Of a stretch of 57,215 nucleotides of DNA, positions 7,910-16,182 are shown in pieces (positions within the stretch are counted from its first letter, which is position 1; each line of letters opens with the position of its first letter). Both the position numbers and the translations under genes were made by a program. This DNA is from an uncultured Lachnospiraceae bacterium (lineage in GTDB: Bacteria > Bacillota > Clostridia > Lachnospirales > Lachnospiraceae). Location of the stretch: NCBI GenBank assembly GCA_944384105.1, contig CALWSC010000039.1, forward strand, positions 1 through 57,215. Reading direction: 5' to 3'. Below the pieces are notes generated by a model. The model was given only the letters and a program-made list of their open reading frames with translations, searched no databases and had not been told where the DNA came from.

Positions 7910-8416
7910 GTGTCCGAATGGCTGGCGTTTTTTGCCGCTGTGGGGGCTGTTTGGATGGATCTGCGCATGCAGAAGGTCAGAAATTGGTATATTCTGGCAG
8001 GACTGGCAGCGGGATTTCTGTATCGCCTCGTCACAGGAGGACTTTCGGGAATCGCCGGTTTCGCGGCGGGAGTTTTCTGCCCGGTCATAATTCTGGCAGT
8101 GCTGTTTCTGTTTGGAGCTCTTGGAGCGGGAGATATTAAGCTGTTCGCCGTGCTGGGAGGAATTATGGGAGTCCGGCAGGTGATGCAGTGCATGTTATGG
8201 GCGTTTCTTCTTGGGGGAGCGCTGTCGCTTATCATTTTTCTGTCCGGCGGAGAGGTTCGCGGACGTCTTGCATATTTCGTGCAGTATTTTCAGTCGTTAT
8301 TTATTACAAAGCAGATGCGCCCGTATCGGGAGGATAAATTTCACGGGTCTTATATTCATTTCACTGTTCCTGTGCTTATGAGCGTACTGCTTTATATGGG
8401 AGGAATTTTCACATGA
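7910..8416 (+). CDS. Type IV prepilin peptidase, A24 family (TadV/CpaA-like)
   Basis: This 168-residue polytopic membrane aspartyl protease cleaves the class III leader of Flp pilin and TadE-like pseudopilins. Catalytic aspartates are visible at D17 (in M-D-L-R-M-Q-K-V-R-N) and D75 (in G-A-G-D-I-K). The N-methyltransferase/zinc domain of long PilD proteins is absent, as usual for Tad systems. It starts at GTG 7910 after a GAGAGGGGG ribosome binding site and is the first gene of the operon. Its stop overlaps the next start by 4 nt (ATGA), which indicates translational coupling. A second A24 peptidase lies at 15341 in the same operon. Confidence 0.88.
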   Translation: MSEWLAFFAAVGAVWMDLRMQKVRNWYILAGLAAGFLYRLVTGGLSGIAGFAAGVFCPVIILAVLFLFGALGAGDIKLFAVLGGIMGVRQVMQCMLWAFLLGGALSLIIFLSGGEVRGRLAYFVQYFQSLFITKQMRPYREDKFHGSYIHFTVPVLMSVLLYMGGIFT

Positions 8417-9435
8417 AAAGTCAAAGACATGTGTTCGCGGTATGCGATCTGGAACTTTCCTATGCGTGCAGTTTTATGGAATACATGAACAGGAAGAGGA
8501 ATATTCCCTTTGAGGTTCAGGCGTTTACGAACGTGGAAGCCCTGATGGAATTTGGAAAAGCACAGGAGATCGATATTCTTCTGATTTCCGACCGGGTGAT
8601 GTGCGGGGAGATAAAGGAACTTCCGGTAGGGCAGCTTGTGATCCTGTCTGGAGGCGGGCAGATCCCGGAGATGGAGGAGTATCCGTCTGTATACAAATAT
8701 CAGTCCTCCGACAGCCTTATCCGGGAGGTGATGGCACTCTATGCGGCAAAGCAGGAAACGCTTCCGGTTCCGGAAGCAGCAAAGAGAAAGACAGCGGTTA
8801 TAGGCGTCTACTCCCCGGTGGGGCGATGTCAGAAGACCTCCTTTGCCCTCACACTGGGGCAGATTATGTCGCGTGAACGTGCAGTGCTCTACCTCAATCT
8901 GGAGGCGTATTCAGGCTTTGAGCAGCTTCTGGAGACGCAGTATGAGCTGGGGCTGAGCGATCTCCTCTACTATATCCGGCAGGAGAACACAAATCTGATC
9001 TATAAGATGAACGCAATGGTGCGCAGCATCCAGAACCTTGACTACATACCGCCCGCGGCATCCCCCATGGATCTTCAGAACACAGGCGCTCAGGAATGGG
9101 GAAAGCTTCTGGATGAGATCAGCCGCTGCAGCAGCTATGAGGCAGTGATCCTGGATATCGGTGATGCGGCGGGAGATATTCTTCCTTTGCTGGAAGCATG
9201 CCGGAGAATCTATATGCCGGTGCGGACAGATCTCATCTCCTCTGCAAAGATTGCCCAGTTCGAGAGTCAGCTGAAGGCATGGAGCAGCGTTCAGGTGCAG
9301 GAGAGAATTCGCAGACTGCGTCTGCCGTACCATAACAGCATGCATCGCGGCAAAGAGTATATTGAGGGGCTTGTCTGGAGCGAGCTGGGAGACTATGTGA
9401 GACAACTTCTCAGAGAGGAGCAGATGCAGCTGTGA
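8413..9435 (+). CDS. TadZ/CpaE-like pilus-localising ATPase-like protein
   Basis: The 340-residue protein has an N-terminal receiver-like region (1-120). A MinD/ParA-like domain follows, with the degenerate P-loop G-V-Y-S-P-V-G-R-C-Q-K-T-S near residue 133. TadZ/CpaE proteins place the Tad machine in the cell and often have altered Walker A motifs. Here the usual K-G-G-x-G-K-T is replaced, though K-T/S is kept, so ATPase activity is uncertain. It overlaps its neighbours by 4 nt on both sides, placing it firmly between the prepilin peptidase and TadA. Confidence 0.75.
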   Translation: MKSQRHVFAVCDLELSYACSFMEYMNRKRNIPFEVQAFTNVEALMEFGKAQEIDILLISDRVMCGEIKELPVGQLVILSGGGQIPEMEEYPSVYKYQSSDSLIREVMALYAAKQETLPVPEAAKRKTAVIGVYSPVGRCQKTSFALTLGQIMSRERAVLYLNLEAYSGFEQLLETQYELGLSDLLYYIRQENTNLIYKMNAMVRSIQNLDYIPPAASPMDLQNTGAQEWGKLLDEISRCSSYEAVILDIGDAAGDILPLLEACRRIYMPVRTDLISSAKIAQFESQLKAWSSVQVQERIRRLRLPYHNSMHRGKEYIEGLVWSELGDYVRQLLREEQMQL

Positions 9436-10640
9436 GAGATTTTGAGAAGCTCAGGGCAATGCTCATGGAGCGCCTTGATACCGCGCGGGAATTGAAAGAT
9501 GATGAGATTTTAGAACTCATCGACGAATTGGTTATTCAGAACGGCAGAGGCAAAAGCCTGCTTGAGAAGGAAGAGTTAAGGCGCGAGCTGTTTTATTCTG
9601 TGCGCAAGCTGGACGTACTGCAGGATCTGATGGAAGACGCGCAGGTGACAGAGATTATGGTAAACGGCTATCAAAATATCTTTATCGAGCGCGAGGGAAA
9701 GCTGTCGCGATACGGGAAGCAGTTTACGTCTCCGGAGAAGCTGCAGGATGTCATTCAGCAAATCGTCGGAAGATGCAACAGGGCGGTAAATGAGCAGAAC
9801 CCCATTGTGGATGCCCGTCTGGAGAACGGAGACAGAGTAAACGTCGTCATGAATCCTGTTGCACTCAACGGTCCGATTCTTACAATACGGAAATTTCCCC
9901 TGGAGCCCATAACCATGCAGAAACTTGTGCGGGGAAAAAGTCTGACTGCGGAAGCAGCGCAGTTTCTCCAAAATCTGGTAATTGCGGGCTATTCCATCCT
10001 CATTGGCGGAGGTACCTCAACCGGTAAGACGACATTTCTGAATGCGCTTTCGAATTATATTCCGAGAAACGAGCGGGTGATCACTATAGAGGACAGCGCG
10101 GAGCTCCAGATTCAGGGGATCGAAAATCTGGTGCGCATGGAAACACGCAGCGCCGCATTGGAGGGGATGCGGGAAATCACAATGCGCGACCTCATAAAGA
10201 CCGCGCTGCGCATGCGCCCCAATCGTATTATCATCGGTGAGGTGCGATCGGCTGAGACGGTGGATATGCTGCAGGCATGGAATACCGGAGCTGACGGAAG
10301 TATGGGAACCGCACATGCCAACAGCACGAGAGACATGGTGAGCCGCCTGGAGACAATGGTGCTCATGGGAATGCAGATTCCGCTGGAAGCGGTGCGCAGG
10401 CAGATTTCCTCGGCGGTAGACATCATGATTCATCTGACCCGTCTGCGGAATGGGATGCGCATTGTGGAGGAGATCGCGGAGGTCTGCGGAATGGAGAATG
10501 GTGAGGTAAAGATAAAGCCGCTGTATCTGTTTGAGGAAGGAGAGGGATTATGTCAGGTGGGAGAGTTGGAAAACAGGGAAAAACTGGAAAGATACATACT
10601 GCCGGAAAACCGGAATATACCCGTTATGAATGGGGGTTGA
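9432..10640 (+). CDS. tadA: Tad secretion ATPase TadA/CpaF
   Basis: This 402-residue hexameric type II/IV secretion ATPase powers pilus assembly at the cytoplasmic face. Walker A is G-G-G-T-S-T-G-K-T-T at about residues 193-202, followed by the Asp box I-E-D-S-A-E. Walker B is I-I-I-G-E-V-R near 266, and the His box is T-A-H-A-N-S near 293. It begins at GTG 9432, overlapping the TadZ stop (GTGA). The length is normal for CpaF. This is the most securely identified member of the Tad operon. Confidence 0.95.
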   Translation: MRDFEKLRAMLMERLDTARELKDDEILELIDELVIQNGRGKSLLEKEELRRELFYSVRKLDVLQDLMEDAQVTEIMVNGYQNIFIEREGKLSRYGKQFTSPEKLQDVIQQIVGRCNRAVNEQNPIVDARLENGDRVNVVMNPVALNGPILTIRKFPLEPITMQKLVRGKSLTAEAAQFLQNLVIAGYSILIGGGTSTGKTTFLNALSNYIPRNERVITIEDSAELQIQGIENLVRMETRSAALEGMREITMRDLIKTALRMRPNRIIIGEVRSAETVDMLQAWNTGADGSMGTAHANSTRDMVSRLETMVLMGMQIPLEAVRRQISSAVDIMIHLTRLRNGMRIVEEIAEVCGMENGEVKIKPLYLFEEGEGLCQVGELENREKLERYILPENRNIPVMNGG

Positions 10641-11347
10641 GAGAAATTCTCTCATGGAGCTGCGAGGGGATACTGCTGTGCTCGGCGCTGGATTTCCTGT
10701 TCTATCGCTCGTTTTTGCTGCTCGTGATTTTTCCACCCGTGATTTATCTGTATCTGCAGTGGAGACGACGGGGAAGGATGAAGAGGATGAAACAGGAGAT
10801 GAGCCTTCACTTTAAGGACTTCCTGCAGGCACTGGAGACGTCTATGAAGGCGGGGTATTCTCTGGAAAATTCCATTGGGGAATGTGAGAAGGATATGCGT
10901 GCCAGATACGGGGAAAGGGAGCCGTTTGTGCGGGAGCTTCGGTTTATGCGGGGACAGCTTCTGGTTAACGTACCTGTGGAGCAGCTTTTTGAGGATTTCG
11001 GAAAGCGCTGCGGCATAGAGGATATCCGCTGCTTCGCAGAAGTGCTGACCATCGCCAAGAGAACAGGAGGAAGCATGAAAATGGTGCTTGAGCAGACCTC
11101 GCGTACACTGCGCGGCAAGCTGGATACAAAGAAGGAGATCGAGGCGGCGATTGCGGCAAAGAAGTATGAACAGACCATCATGAGCGTCATTCCGGCCGGT
11201 ATCATCCTCTACATGAATCTTACGTTTCCGGGCTTCCTGGACGTGCTGTATACAGGCGCGATGGGGCGTATCATTATGACGGGCTGCCTGATGGTATATG
11301 CGGCTTCCTGGTACATGGGAAGAAAAATGGTAGAGATCGAGGTGTGA
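10550..11347 (+). CDS. TadB-like inner-membrane platform protein (T2SF family)
   Basis: This 265-residue protein has two N-terminal membrane segments (about 40-75), a cytoplasmic type II secretion F domain (about 85-205, with G-Y-S-L-E-N-S-I and R-T-G-G-S-M) and two C-terminal membrane segments. It forms the platform on which TadA acts. ATG 10550 has an excellent AAGGAGAGGG site but overlaps tadA by 91 nt. A TTG at 10637 that overlaps the tadA stop would give a shorter protein lacking the charged N-terminus. The longer form is preferred because of the ribosome binding site. Confidence 0.85.
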   Translation: MSGGRVGKQGKTGKIHTAGKPEYTRYEWGLREILSWSCEGILLCSALDFLFYRSFLLLVIFPPVIYLYLQWRRRGRMKRMKQEMSLHFKDFLQALETSMKAGYSLENSIGECEKDMRARYGEREPFVRELRFMRGQLLVNVPVEQLFEDFGKRCGIEDIRCFAEVLTIAKRTGGSMKMVLEQTSRTLRGKLDTKKEIEAAIAAKKYEQTIMSVIPAGIILYMNLTFPGFLDVLYTGAMGRIIMTGCLMVYAASWYMGRKMVEIEV

Positions 11348-11350
11348 GCG

Positions 11351-12622
11351 ATGTGGGTACATATAGCGGTATGGATCGGACTGGCCGCGGCGGTGTGGCT
11401 GCTGCGGAAGAAGAGAACAAAATGGAATATGGCGATACTGACGCTGATTGCGGCTGGAAATCTCGTGGGAAATATTCTCTCGTTTGTGGAGTGCACGGAA
11501 TCCCGTGAAACAAACCGTCGGGTAGAAAGAAACGAGGGCAATGATATGACTTATACGAGAAAATTTCGTGTACTGGTAGAAGGAGAACCTGAAGAACGGA
11601 CGGTTCAGCTTGAGATTCCGGACAGGATTTATACAGAGGAGGAAAGTGAGCAGCTTTTCCGGGAGACCATGGAGGAACTGGATACCGTGATACTCGGAGA
11701 GAATCCGTCCTTCGAGAACATCTCACAGAAAATGGAGCTTGTGACGGAGCTCCCCGACAGTCCGGTTAAGATCGAATGGAATACGAGCGAACCCACCATG
11801 CTCGACTGGGAGGGGAATCCAGGTGATAAGATTCCTGAGCACGGAAGCGAAGTTGTGCTTGAGGCGCTCTTAAAGCTGGGCGCTTACACGAAAGAATACG
11901 TCCGCCTGGTTAAGGTATATCCGGGGAAGATTTCGCAGGAGGAGCAGTTTCAGCGGCAGATGCAGGAGCAAGTGGAGGAGGACAATGCGGATCCTCGGTA
12001 TGTCACACTGCCGGAATACTGGGAAGGCAGGAAGCTCACCTGGAAGGAGAGTACAGAGCATACGGGAATACTGATCCTTGCTCTCGCGGCTGTGGCAGCA
12101 GCGCTTCTGGGAATGAAAAAGAAGCAGGATGAGGCTCTTGTAAGGGAGGAGCGTGAGGAACAGCTTATTTTGGATTACCCGGAGCTGGTGAGCAAGATGA
12201 TCCTGCTGCTGGGCGCGGGTCTTAACACGAGGAGAGCATTTGAGAGAATTGCTGCGGATTATACCAGAGAACAGAAGGAGCCGAAAGCAAGAAGGCGGTT
12301 CGCCTATGAGGAGGCGGTTCACACGTATTACGAGATGGAAGGCGGTATTCCGGAGGCGCAGGCTTATGAGAACTTCGGCGAGCGCTGCGCAGTGCCTGCC
12401 TATCGGGCGCTGTCTGTGCTTTTCGTGCAGAATCTGAAGAAGGGAAACAGTTATCTGCTGCCTCTTCTGGAAAAAGAGGCAGCGGATGCGTTTGAGGACC
12501 GCAGGCGGGCAGCAAAAATTGCGGGGGAGAAGGCTTCCACAAAGCTGCTTCTGCCCATGGCAATGACGCTGGGCATTGTGCTTATAATCATTATTGTACC
12601 GGCATTCTGCAGCTTTTATTAG
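11351..12622 (+). CDS. TadC-like platform protein with large inserted external domain
   Basis: The 423-residue protein ends in a TadC-type T2SF domain (about 255-395, with L-D-Y-P-E-L-V-S-K, G-A-G-L-N-T-R-R-A-F and G-E-K-A-S-T-K) and a last membrane segment (about 396-421). Unusually, it begins with two membrane segments (2-18 and 26-42) joined by R-K-K-R-T-K. About 180 acidic residues follow (about 45-225), then a third membrane segment (228-247). By the positive-inside rule the 180-residue domain lies outside the membrane. Ordinary TadC is about 300 residues without this domain. It starts 3 nt after tadB. Confidence 0.8.
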   Translation: MWVHIAVWIGLAAAVWLLRKKRTKWNMAILTLIAAGNLVGNILSFVECTESRETNRRVERNEGNDMTYTRKFRVLVEGEPEERTVQLEIPDRIYTEEESEQLFRETMEELDTVILGENPSFENISQKMELVTELPDSPVKIEWNTSEPTMLDWEGNPGDKIPEHGSEVVLEALLKLGAYTKEYVRLVKVYPGKISQEEQFQRQMQEQVEEDNADPRYVTLPEYWEGRKLTWKESTEHTGILILALAAVAAALLGMKKKQDEALVREEREEQLILDYPELVSKMILLLGAGLNTRRAFERIAADYTREQKEPKARRRFAYEEAVHTYYEMEGGIPEAQAYENFGERCAVPAYRALSVLFVQNLKKGNSYLLPLLEKEAADAFEDRRRAAKIAGEKASTKLLLPMAMTLGIVLIIIIVPAFCSFY

Positions 12623-12700
12623 GGAAGAAAATCAGGTGAGAGCGCGCCGGACCGGGCGTACCGCCGGCGCAGAGAACACGATGAGAGAGGAGGTGGACAT

Positions 12701-12868
12701 ATGGGACTATTACGGAAGTTCTTGCGAGAAGAGGATGCGGTAGGTGTTGTTGAGATCATCCTGATTCTGGTCGTATTAATCGGACTTGTCATCATTTTCA
12801 AAGAACAGCTCGTCAGTCTTGTGAACGATATTCTTGCAAAAATCACAAGCCAGAGCAACAGTATCTAG
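12701..12868 (+). CDS. Flp-type major pilin (Flp1-like)
   Basis: This 55-residue protein has a short charged leader (M-G-L-L-R-K-F-L-R-E-E-D-A) followed by V-G-V-V-E and a roughly 15-residue hydrophobic stretch. This is the layout of class III prepilins, where cleavage leaves a Glu at +5. Placing E18 at +5 puts the cut after A13, so Ala stands at -1 instead of the usual Gly. Cleavage after G15 would put E at +3. The ATG has a strong GAGAGGAGG site 7-8 nt upstream. It lies between TadC and the DUF5702 protein, where the Flp gene is expected. It is probably the structural subunit. Confidence 0.85.
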   Translation: MGLLRKFLREEDAVGVVEIILILVVLIGLVIIFKEQLVSLVNDILAKITSQSNSI

Positions 12869-12942
12869 TCCTTCACATCGCAAGCTTCTCACTTTAATGT
12901 AACTGTTAATCACAACTTTACCTGAAGAGGAGGCTGTATATC

Positions 12943-14376
12943 TTGGAAAAGAAGGGAAGCATCACCGCAGGGCTCTGCCTGGTGCTGGCGCTGATTCTGT
13001 CTCTGACTGCGGTCAGCATTCGTTCTGTAGCGACAGCCGGCGCAAGAGTACAGATCGCTGCCGGAATGGAGCAGGGACTGTACTCTGTATTTGCTCAGTA
13101 TAACAGAGCGCTTCTGGAAAAGTACGACGTGTTTTTCGTGGACGGCGGCTATGGTACGGACGGATTTCATCCGGAACAGATGTACGGTACGCTGGAGAAG
13201 GTAATGGGAAAGGTACTGCATCCCGAGCGGGACAGAGCGCTGCCGGTGAGCGCAGATCTCTGGAACCTGAACCTGGAAGGCGGAGGAATTACGGGCTATG
13301 CGCTCGCCACGGACGGACAGGGAGCTTTCTTCCGACAGCAGGCTGTGGAATATATGAAAGAGACGTTGGGCGAACAGGGTATACAGCTCATCCTCGAACG
13401 GCTGAAAGGGGGGTCTGCGAAAGAAGAAGAGGGAGACAGCGCAGTAGACGATTTGATGGATGAGTTCGATCGGGAGAAAGCGAATGCTGAGGCAGGAGAG
13501 ACTCCGGCTGCGGTTCCGGAAGGGGAAGCGCCGCGGAAGAACCCGATCGAAGTCATCCGCGAGATTCGGAAAATGGGCGTCCTGACGCTGGTGCTGAAAG
13601 ATACCTCGAGGTTATCCTCTCTGGAGGCTGATACCGCATCCCTTGCATCCAACCGTTCTCTGCATTCCGGAATGGGGACGCTTCCGCTTCCCGGGACAGG
13701 AGGTATCTCAGATAAGGCGCTTTTGATGGAATACGCAATGACACATTTCCCCTGCTTTACATCAGGGGAGGGTAAAGGTCTTAATTGCCAGGTGGAATAT
13801 CTTCTGGAGGGAAAGGGCAGCGACACGGATAATTTAAAGAAGGTTGCCGCGAAGCTTCTTGCAGTGCGGGAGGCCGCCAATCTTCTGTACCTGAGTACGG
13901 ACGCGGGGAAGAAGGCAGAGGTGGACGCTCTGGCACTTGCAATTACGTCAGCGTTTGGACTGCCTGTGGCGCAGCAGCTTGTGAGCGCGCTTCTGATGGC
14001 GTGCTGGGCATTTGCCGAAAGCGTGCTGGATGTCAGGGAGCTGCTGACCGGAGGAAAGACAGAACTCATAAAGAGTGCGGCAGGATGGCAGTTGTCACTC
14101 GAGAATCTCCCGGAGCTTTTGAACGGACTGGACAGCTTCAGGAAGAGTCCTGCGAAGGGAATTACTTATGAAGATTATCTGAGGATTTTTCTCCTTGCAG
14201 AGAGTGAAGAGACGCTCTCCATGCGGATGCTGGATATGATCGAGCAGACGATGTGGCAGGAGGGCGAGACGAACTTTCTCGCTGACCGCTGTGTGTGCTG
14301 GATGGAGGCACGGATGATGGTGTCGGAGAAAACAATGCAATTCAATATCACAAGAAGCTATGGTTATTATCAGTAA
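12943..14376 (+). CDS. DUF5702 Tad-associated membrane-anchored protein
   Basis: This 477-residue protein has one N-terminal membrane anchor after a short basic stretch (M-E-K-K-G-S-I-T-A-G, helix about 8-27). The G-S-I-T start followed by a hydrophobic helix looks pseudopilin-like, though E5 is missing. The rest is predicted extracytoplasmic, with an acidic low-complexity piece near residues 155-190. It resembles DUF5702 proteins, which occur in Clostridia Tad loci and have no assigned function. The start is a TTG at 12943 with AGAGGAGG 9 nt upstream. It is likely a minor component or adaptor of the pilus. Confidence 0.75.
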   Translation: MEKKGSITAGLCLVLALILSLTAVSIRSVATAGARVQIAAGMEQGLYSVFAQYNRALLEKYDVFFVDGGYGTDGFHPEQMYGTLEKVMGKVLHPERDRALPVSADLWNLNLEGGGITGYALATDGQGAFFRQQAVEYMKETLGEQGIQLILERLKGGSAKEEEGDSAVDDLMDEFDREKANAEAGETPAAVPEGEAPRKNPIEVIREIRKMGVLTLVLKDTSRLSSLEADTASLASNRSLHSGMGTLPLPGTGGISDKALLMEYAMTHFPCFTSGEGKGLNCQVEYLLEGKGSDTDNLKKVAAKLLAVREAANLLYLSTDAGKKAEVDALALAITSAFGLPVAQQLVSALLMACWAFAESVLDVRELLTGGKTELIKSAAGWQLSLENLPELLNGLDSFRKSPAKGITYEDYLRIFLLAESEETLSMRMLDMIEQTMWQEGETNFLADRCVCWMEARMMVSEKTMQFNITRSYGYYQ

Positions 14377-14399
14377 AAGGGCAAAGGAGGGTATCTTTT

Positions 14400-15344
14400 A
14401 TGCGGCGAAATGCAAAGCATGAGCACAGTTTGAATCTTGACTGCTCGAAACAGAAATCTAAAGAAAGGACAAATCAGCCGAACGTGGCAGGCTCTCTTCA
14501 ACCACATCTGTACAAATTCCCCCTGAAAACGGCCGCACAAAGGATACTCTTCTCTGCCCTTTTGCATGGGAGAGCACCGCGCGCTTCCCTGACCGTGGAG
14601 GCAGCGGCGGCGGTGCCGATGTTTTTGATGGCGATGATCATGCTCCTGAGTGTTCTGGAGCTTTACCGGATGCAGGCGTTGCTCACAGTATCCGCGCAGG
14701 AGAGCGCTATGCGGGCCGGGATGTACGCCTATCTCTCAGGAGAGAAGGCAGATGAGGGGACGGTGCAGGCGCTGGGAAGCGCCGCTGCCGGTCTTCTGGG
14801 AAGCATGAATATACCGGATGAGGTGAAGAAAAACGGAAGTGTCTCCACAATCGGAAGCAGGAGCAGTGAACGTGAGATAGACATTCAGGTTACATATGAG
14901 ATGCCGGTTTGGTTTCCGTTCTTTCCGGTTTCGAAGCTTCGCACGGCCAACCGCGGTTATGTATGTCCGTGGACGGGCTGGAATGGGGAGCTGGAGGGAG
15001 CTGACGGAGAGGAAAATGCTCCGGCAGACAAAATGGTGTATGTGGCGGAAAACGGCAGTGTATACCACACATCGGAGGAATGTACGCATATTCACCTGAC
15101 AATTCTGCAGACAACGAAGGATCAGGTCGGGAAGCTGCGCAGCGATTCCGGAGGAAAATACCATGCCTGTGAGAAATGCTCGGGGAATGCTGCTGTGGGA
15201 GGGATTCTGTATGTGGCGCCGAGCGGAGACAAGTATCACACCTCGCTGACGTGCAGCGGGCTGAAGAGAACGGTAATGCTCGTAAAGCAGTCGGAGATTG
15301 ACGGAATGGAGGAGTGCGAAAGGTGCCGGGAGAAGGAAGGATGA
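14400..15344 (+). CDS. TadE-like pseudopilin with duplicated Cys module
   Basis: The 315-residue protein has an unusually long basic N-terminal extension (about 62 residues). The pseudopilin motif S-L-T-V-E and a hydrophobic helix (about 64-90) follow. The C-terminal part (about 205-315) has two copies of the pattern Y-V-A-x-x-G-x-x-Y-H-T-S-x-x-C, each followed by a Cys pair (H-A-C-E-K-C and E-E-C-E-R-C). These could bind metal or form disulfides outside the cell. ATG 14400 is supported by AAAGGAGGG. The stop overlaps the second prepilin peptidase start (ATGA). It is likely a minor tip or adhesin subunit processed by the A24 peptidases. Confidence 0.75.
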   Translation: MRRNAKHEHSLNLDCSKQKSKERTNQPNVAGSLQPHLYKFPLKTAAQRILFSALLHGRAPRASLTVEAAAAVPMFLMAMIMLLSVLELYRMQALLTVSAQESAMRAGMYAYLSGEKADEGTVQALGSAAAGLLGSMNIPDEVKKNGSVSTIGSRSSEREIDIQVTYEMPVWFPFFPVSKLRTANRGYVCPWTGWNGELEGADGEENAPADKMVYVAENGSVYHTSEECTHIHLTILQTTKDQVGKLRSDSGGKYHACEKCSGNAAVGGILYVAPSGDKYHTSLTCSGLKRTVMLVKQSEIDGMEECERCREKEG

Positions 15345-15760
15345 TTGCGATGGAACAGGCAGCGGCAGTTCTGCTTTTGGGAGGAAACACATGGAGAGAT
15401 ATAAGAAAACACAGTATCAGTATACTGCTGACTGCAGGAGTTTTTCTTGCGGCAGTGTTCTTAAGGATCTGGAGAGGCGAATATGCGGCGCTTGCCGCAG
15501 GTATTCTGCCCGGTATCTGTCTGCTGGGGCTCTCTTGGATGACAAAACAGGCGCTCGGATACGGAGACGGGCTTGTGGAGAGCGTTTTGGGAGCTCTCCT
15601 GGGCTGGAAAAAGGCGGTGGAAATTTTGATGGGGGCTTTCTTGCTGGCAGCCGTATTTTCTGCGGCGGCACTCGCAGCGCATCGTCTGGGAAGAAAGAGC
15701 GAGCTGCCGTTTCTGCCGTTTTTCCTCGGGGCGTATCTCATCCTTCTGGCTGTGGAGTAA
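15341..15760 (+). CDS. Second, short A24-type prepilin peptidase
   Basis: This 139-residue hydrophobic protein has the two A24 aspartate motifs: D in T-W-R-D-I-R-K-H-S near residue 20 and D in G-Y-G-D-G-L near residue 75. It is shorter than the peptidase at 7910 and has diverged from it; G-x-G-D-x-K is G-Y-G-D-G-L here, without the lysine. It begins inside the stop of the TadE-like gene (ATGA). Two prepilin peptidases in one operon may divide labour between Flp and TadE-like substrates. Activity is inferred from the aspartates. Confidence 0.7.
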   Translation: MIAMEQAAAVLLLGGNTWRDIRKHSISILLTAGVFLAAVFLRIWRGEYAALAAGILPGICLLGLSWMTKQALGYGDGLVESVLGALLGWKKAVEILMGAFLLAAVFSAAALAAHRLGRKSELPFLPFFLGAYLILLAVE

Positions 15761-15774
15761 GAGGAAGTCTCACG

Positions 15775-16182
15775 GTGGAGGCGGCTGTGATAGTGCCGCT
15801 GATGTGGATCGTTATTTTTCTGGTGATGTCTTTGAATTTCTATGTACATCAGAGGGCATGGTATACAGAGATTGCCTGTGAGGCAGTGATCACAGGCAGC
15901 GGACAGGGTGCGTACAAAGATAAAGATGCATCGGAAGAGGCAGGGCAGGTGATGCATAAAAGAAAACAGGAATATGAATATCCGTTTGAGGGAGCAGACT
16001 GTGCGGTAGCGGGCGGAAAAGATGAGGTCTGCGCGGAGCTGTCCGGAAGCATTCTTTTTTTCCTGCCTCAGGGGTATGCGAAGAGGAGCTACAGCGGCAG
16101 CGTGGAAGCTCAGGTAATCCGCCCGGTGGAATTTATACGTCATCTTCGGGCATTGGAAGGGATTGGAGAGGTATGGAAGTAG
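15775..16182 (+). CDS. Second TadE-like pseudopilin (start uncertain)
   Basis: About 135 residues are read from GTG 15775, which has AGAGGA 9 nt upstream. The protein has a hydrophobic helix (I-V-P-L-M-W-I-V-I-F-L-V) and a C-terminal extracytoplasmic domain. The conserved prepilin motif G-S-L-T-V-E lies immediately upstream in the same frame (from 15760), so the annotated GTG would cut the motif in half. No ATG, GTG or TTG occurs in this frame just before it (the nearest codons are TGT, GGA, GTA). The frame stays open far upstream, inside the peptidase gene. Either a rare start codon or a frameshift from the peptidase gene must supply the leader. Confidence 0.65.
   Translation: MEAAVIVPLMWIVIFLVMSLNFYVHQRAWYTEIACEAVITGSGQGAYKDKDASEEAGQVMHKRKQEYEYPFEGADCAVAGGKDEVCAELSGSILFFLPQGYAKRSYSGSVEAQVIRPVEFIRHLRALEGIGEVWK

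Noticed and set aside
9576-10433. Long antisense frames opposite tadA and similar shadows opposite pgi, trpE and the hydratase
   Set aside because: They lie wholly within confidently identified genes on the other strand, lack ribosome binding sites and show no protein motifs.
15298-16182. A 294-residue reading frame from ATG 15298 as one long TadE-like gene
   Set aside because: Its first half runs out of frame through the conserved A24 peptidase gene and has no recognisable protein features. Only the part after 15760 looks like a pseudopilin.
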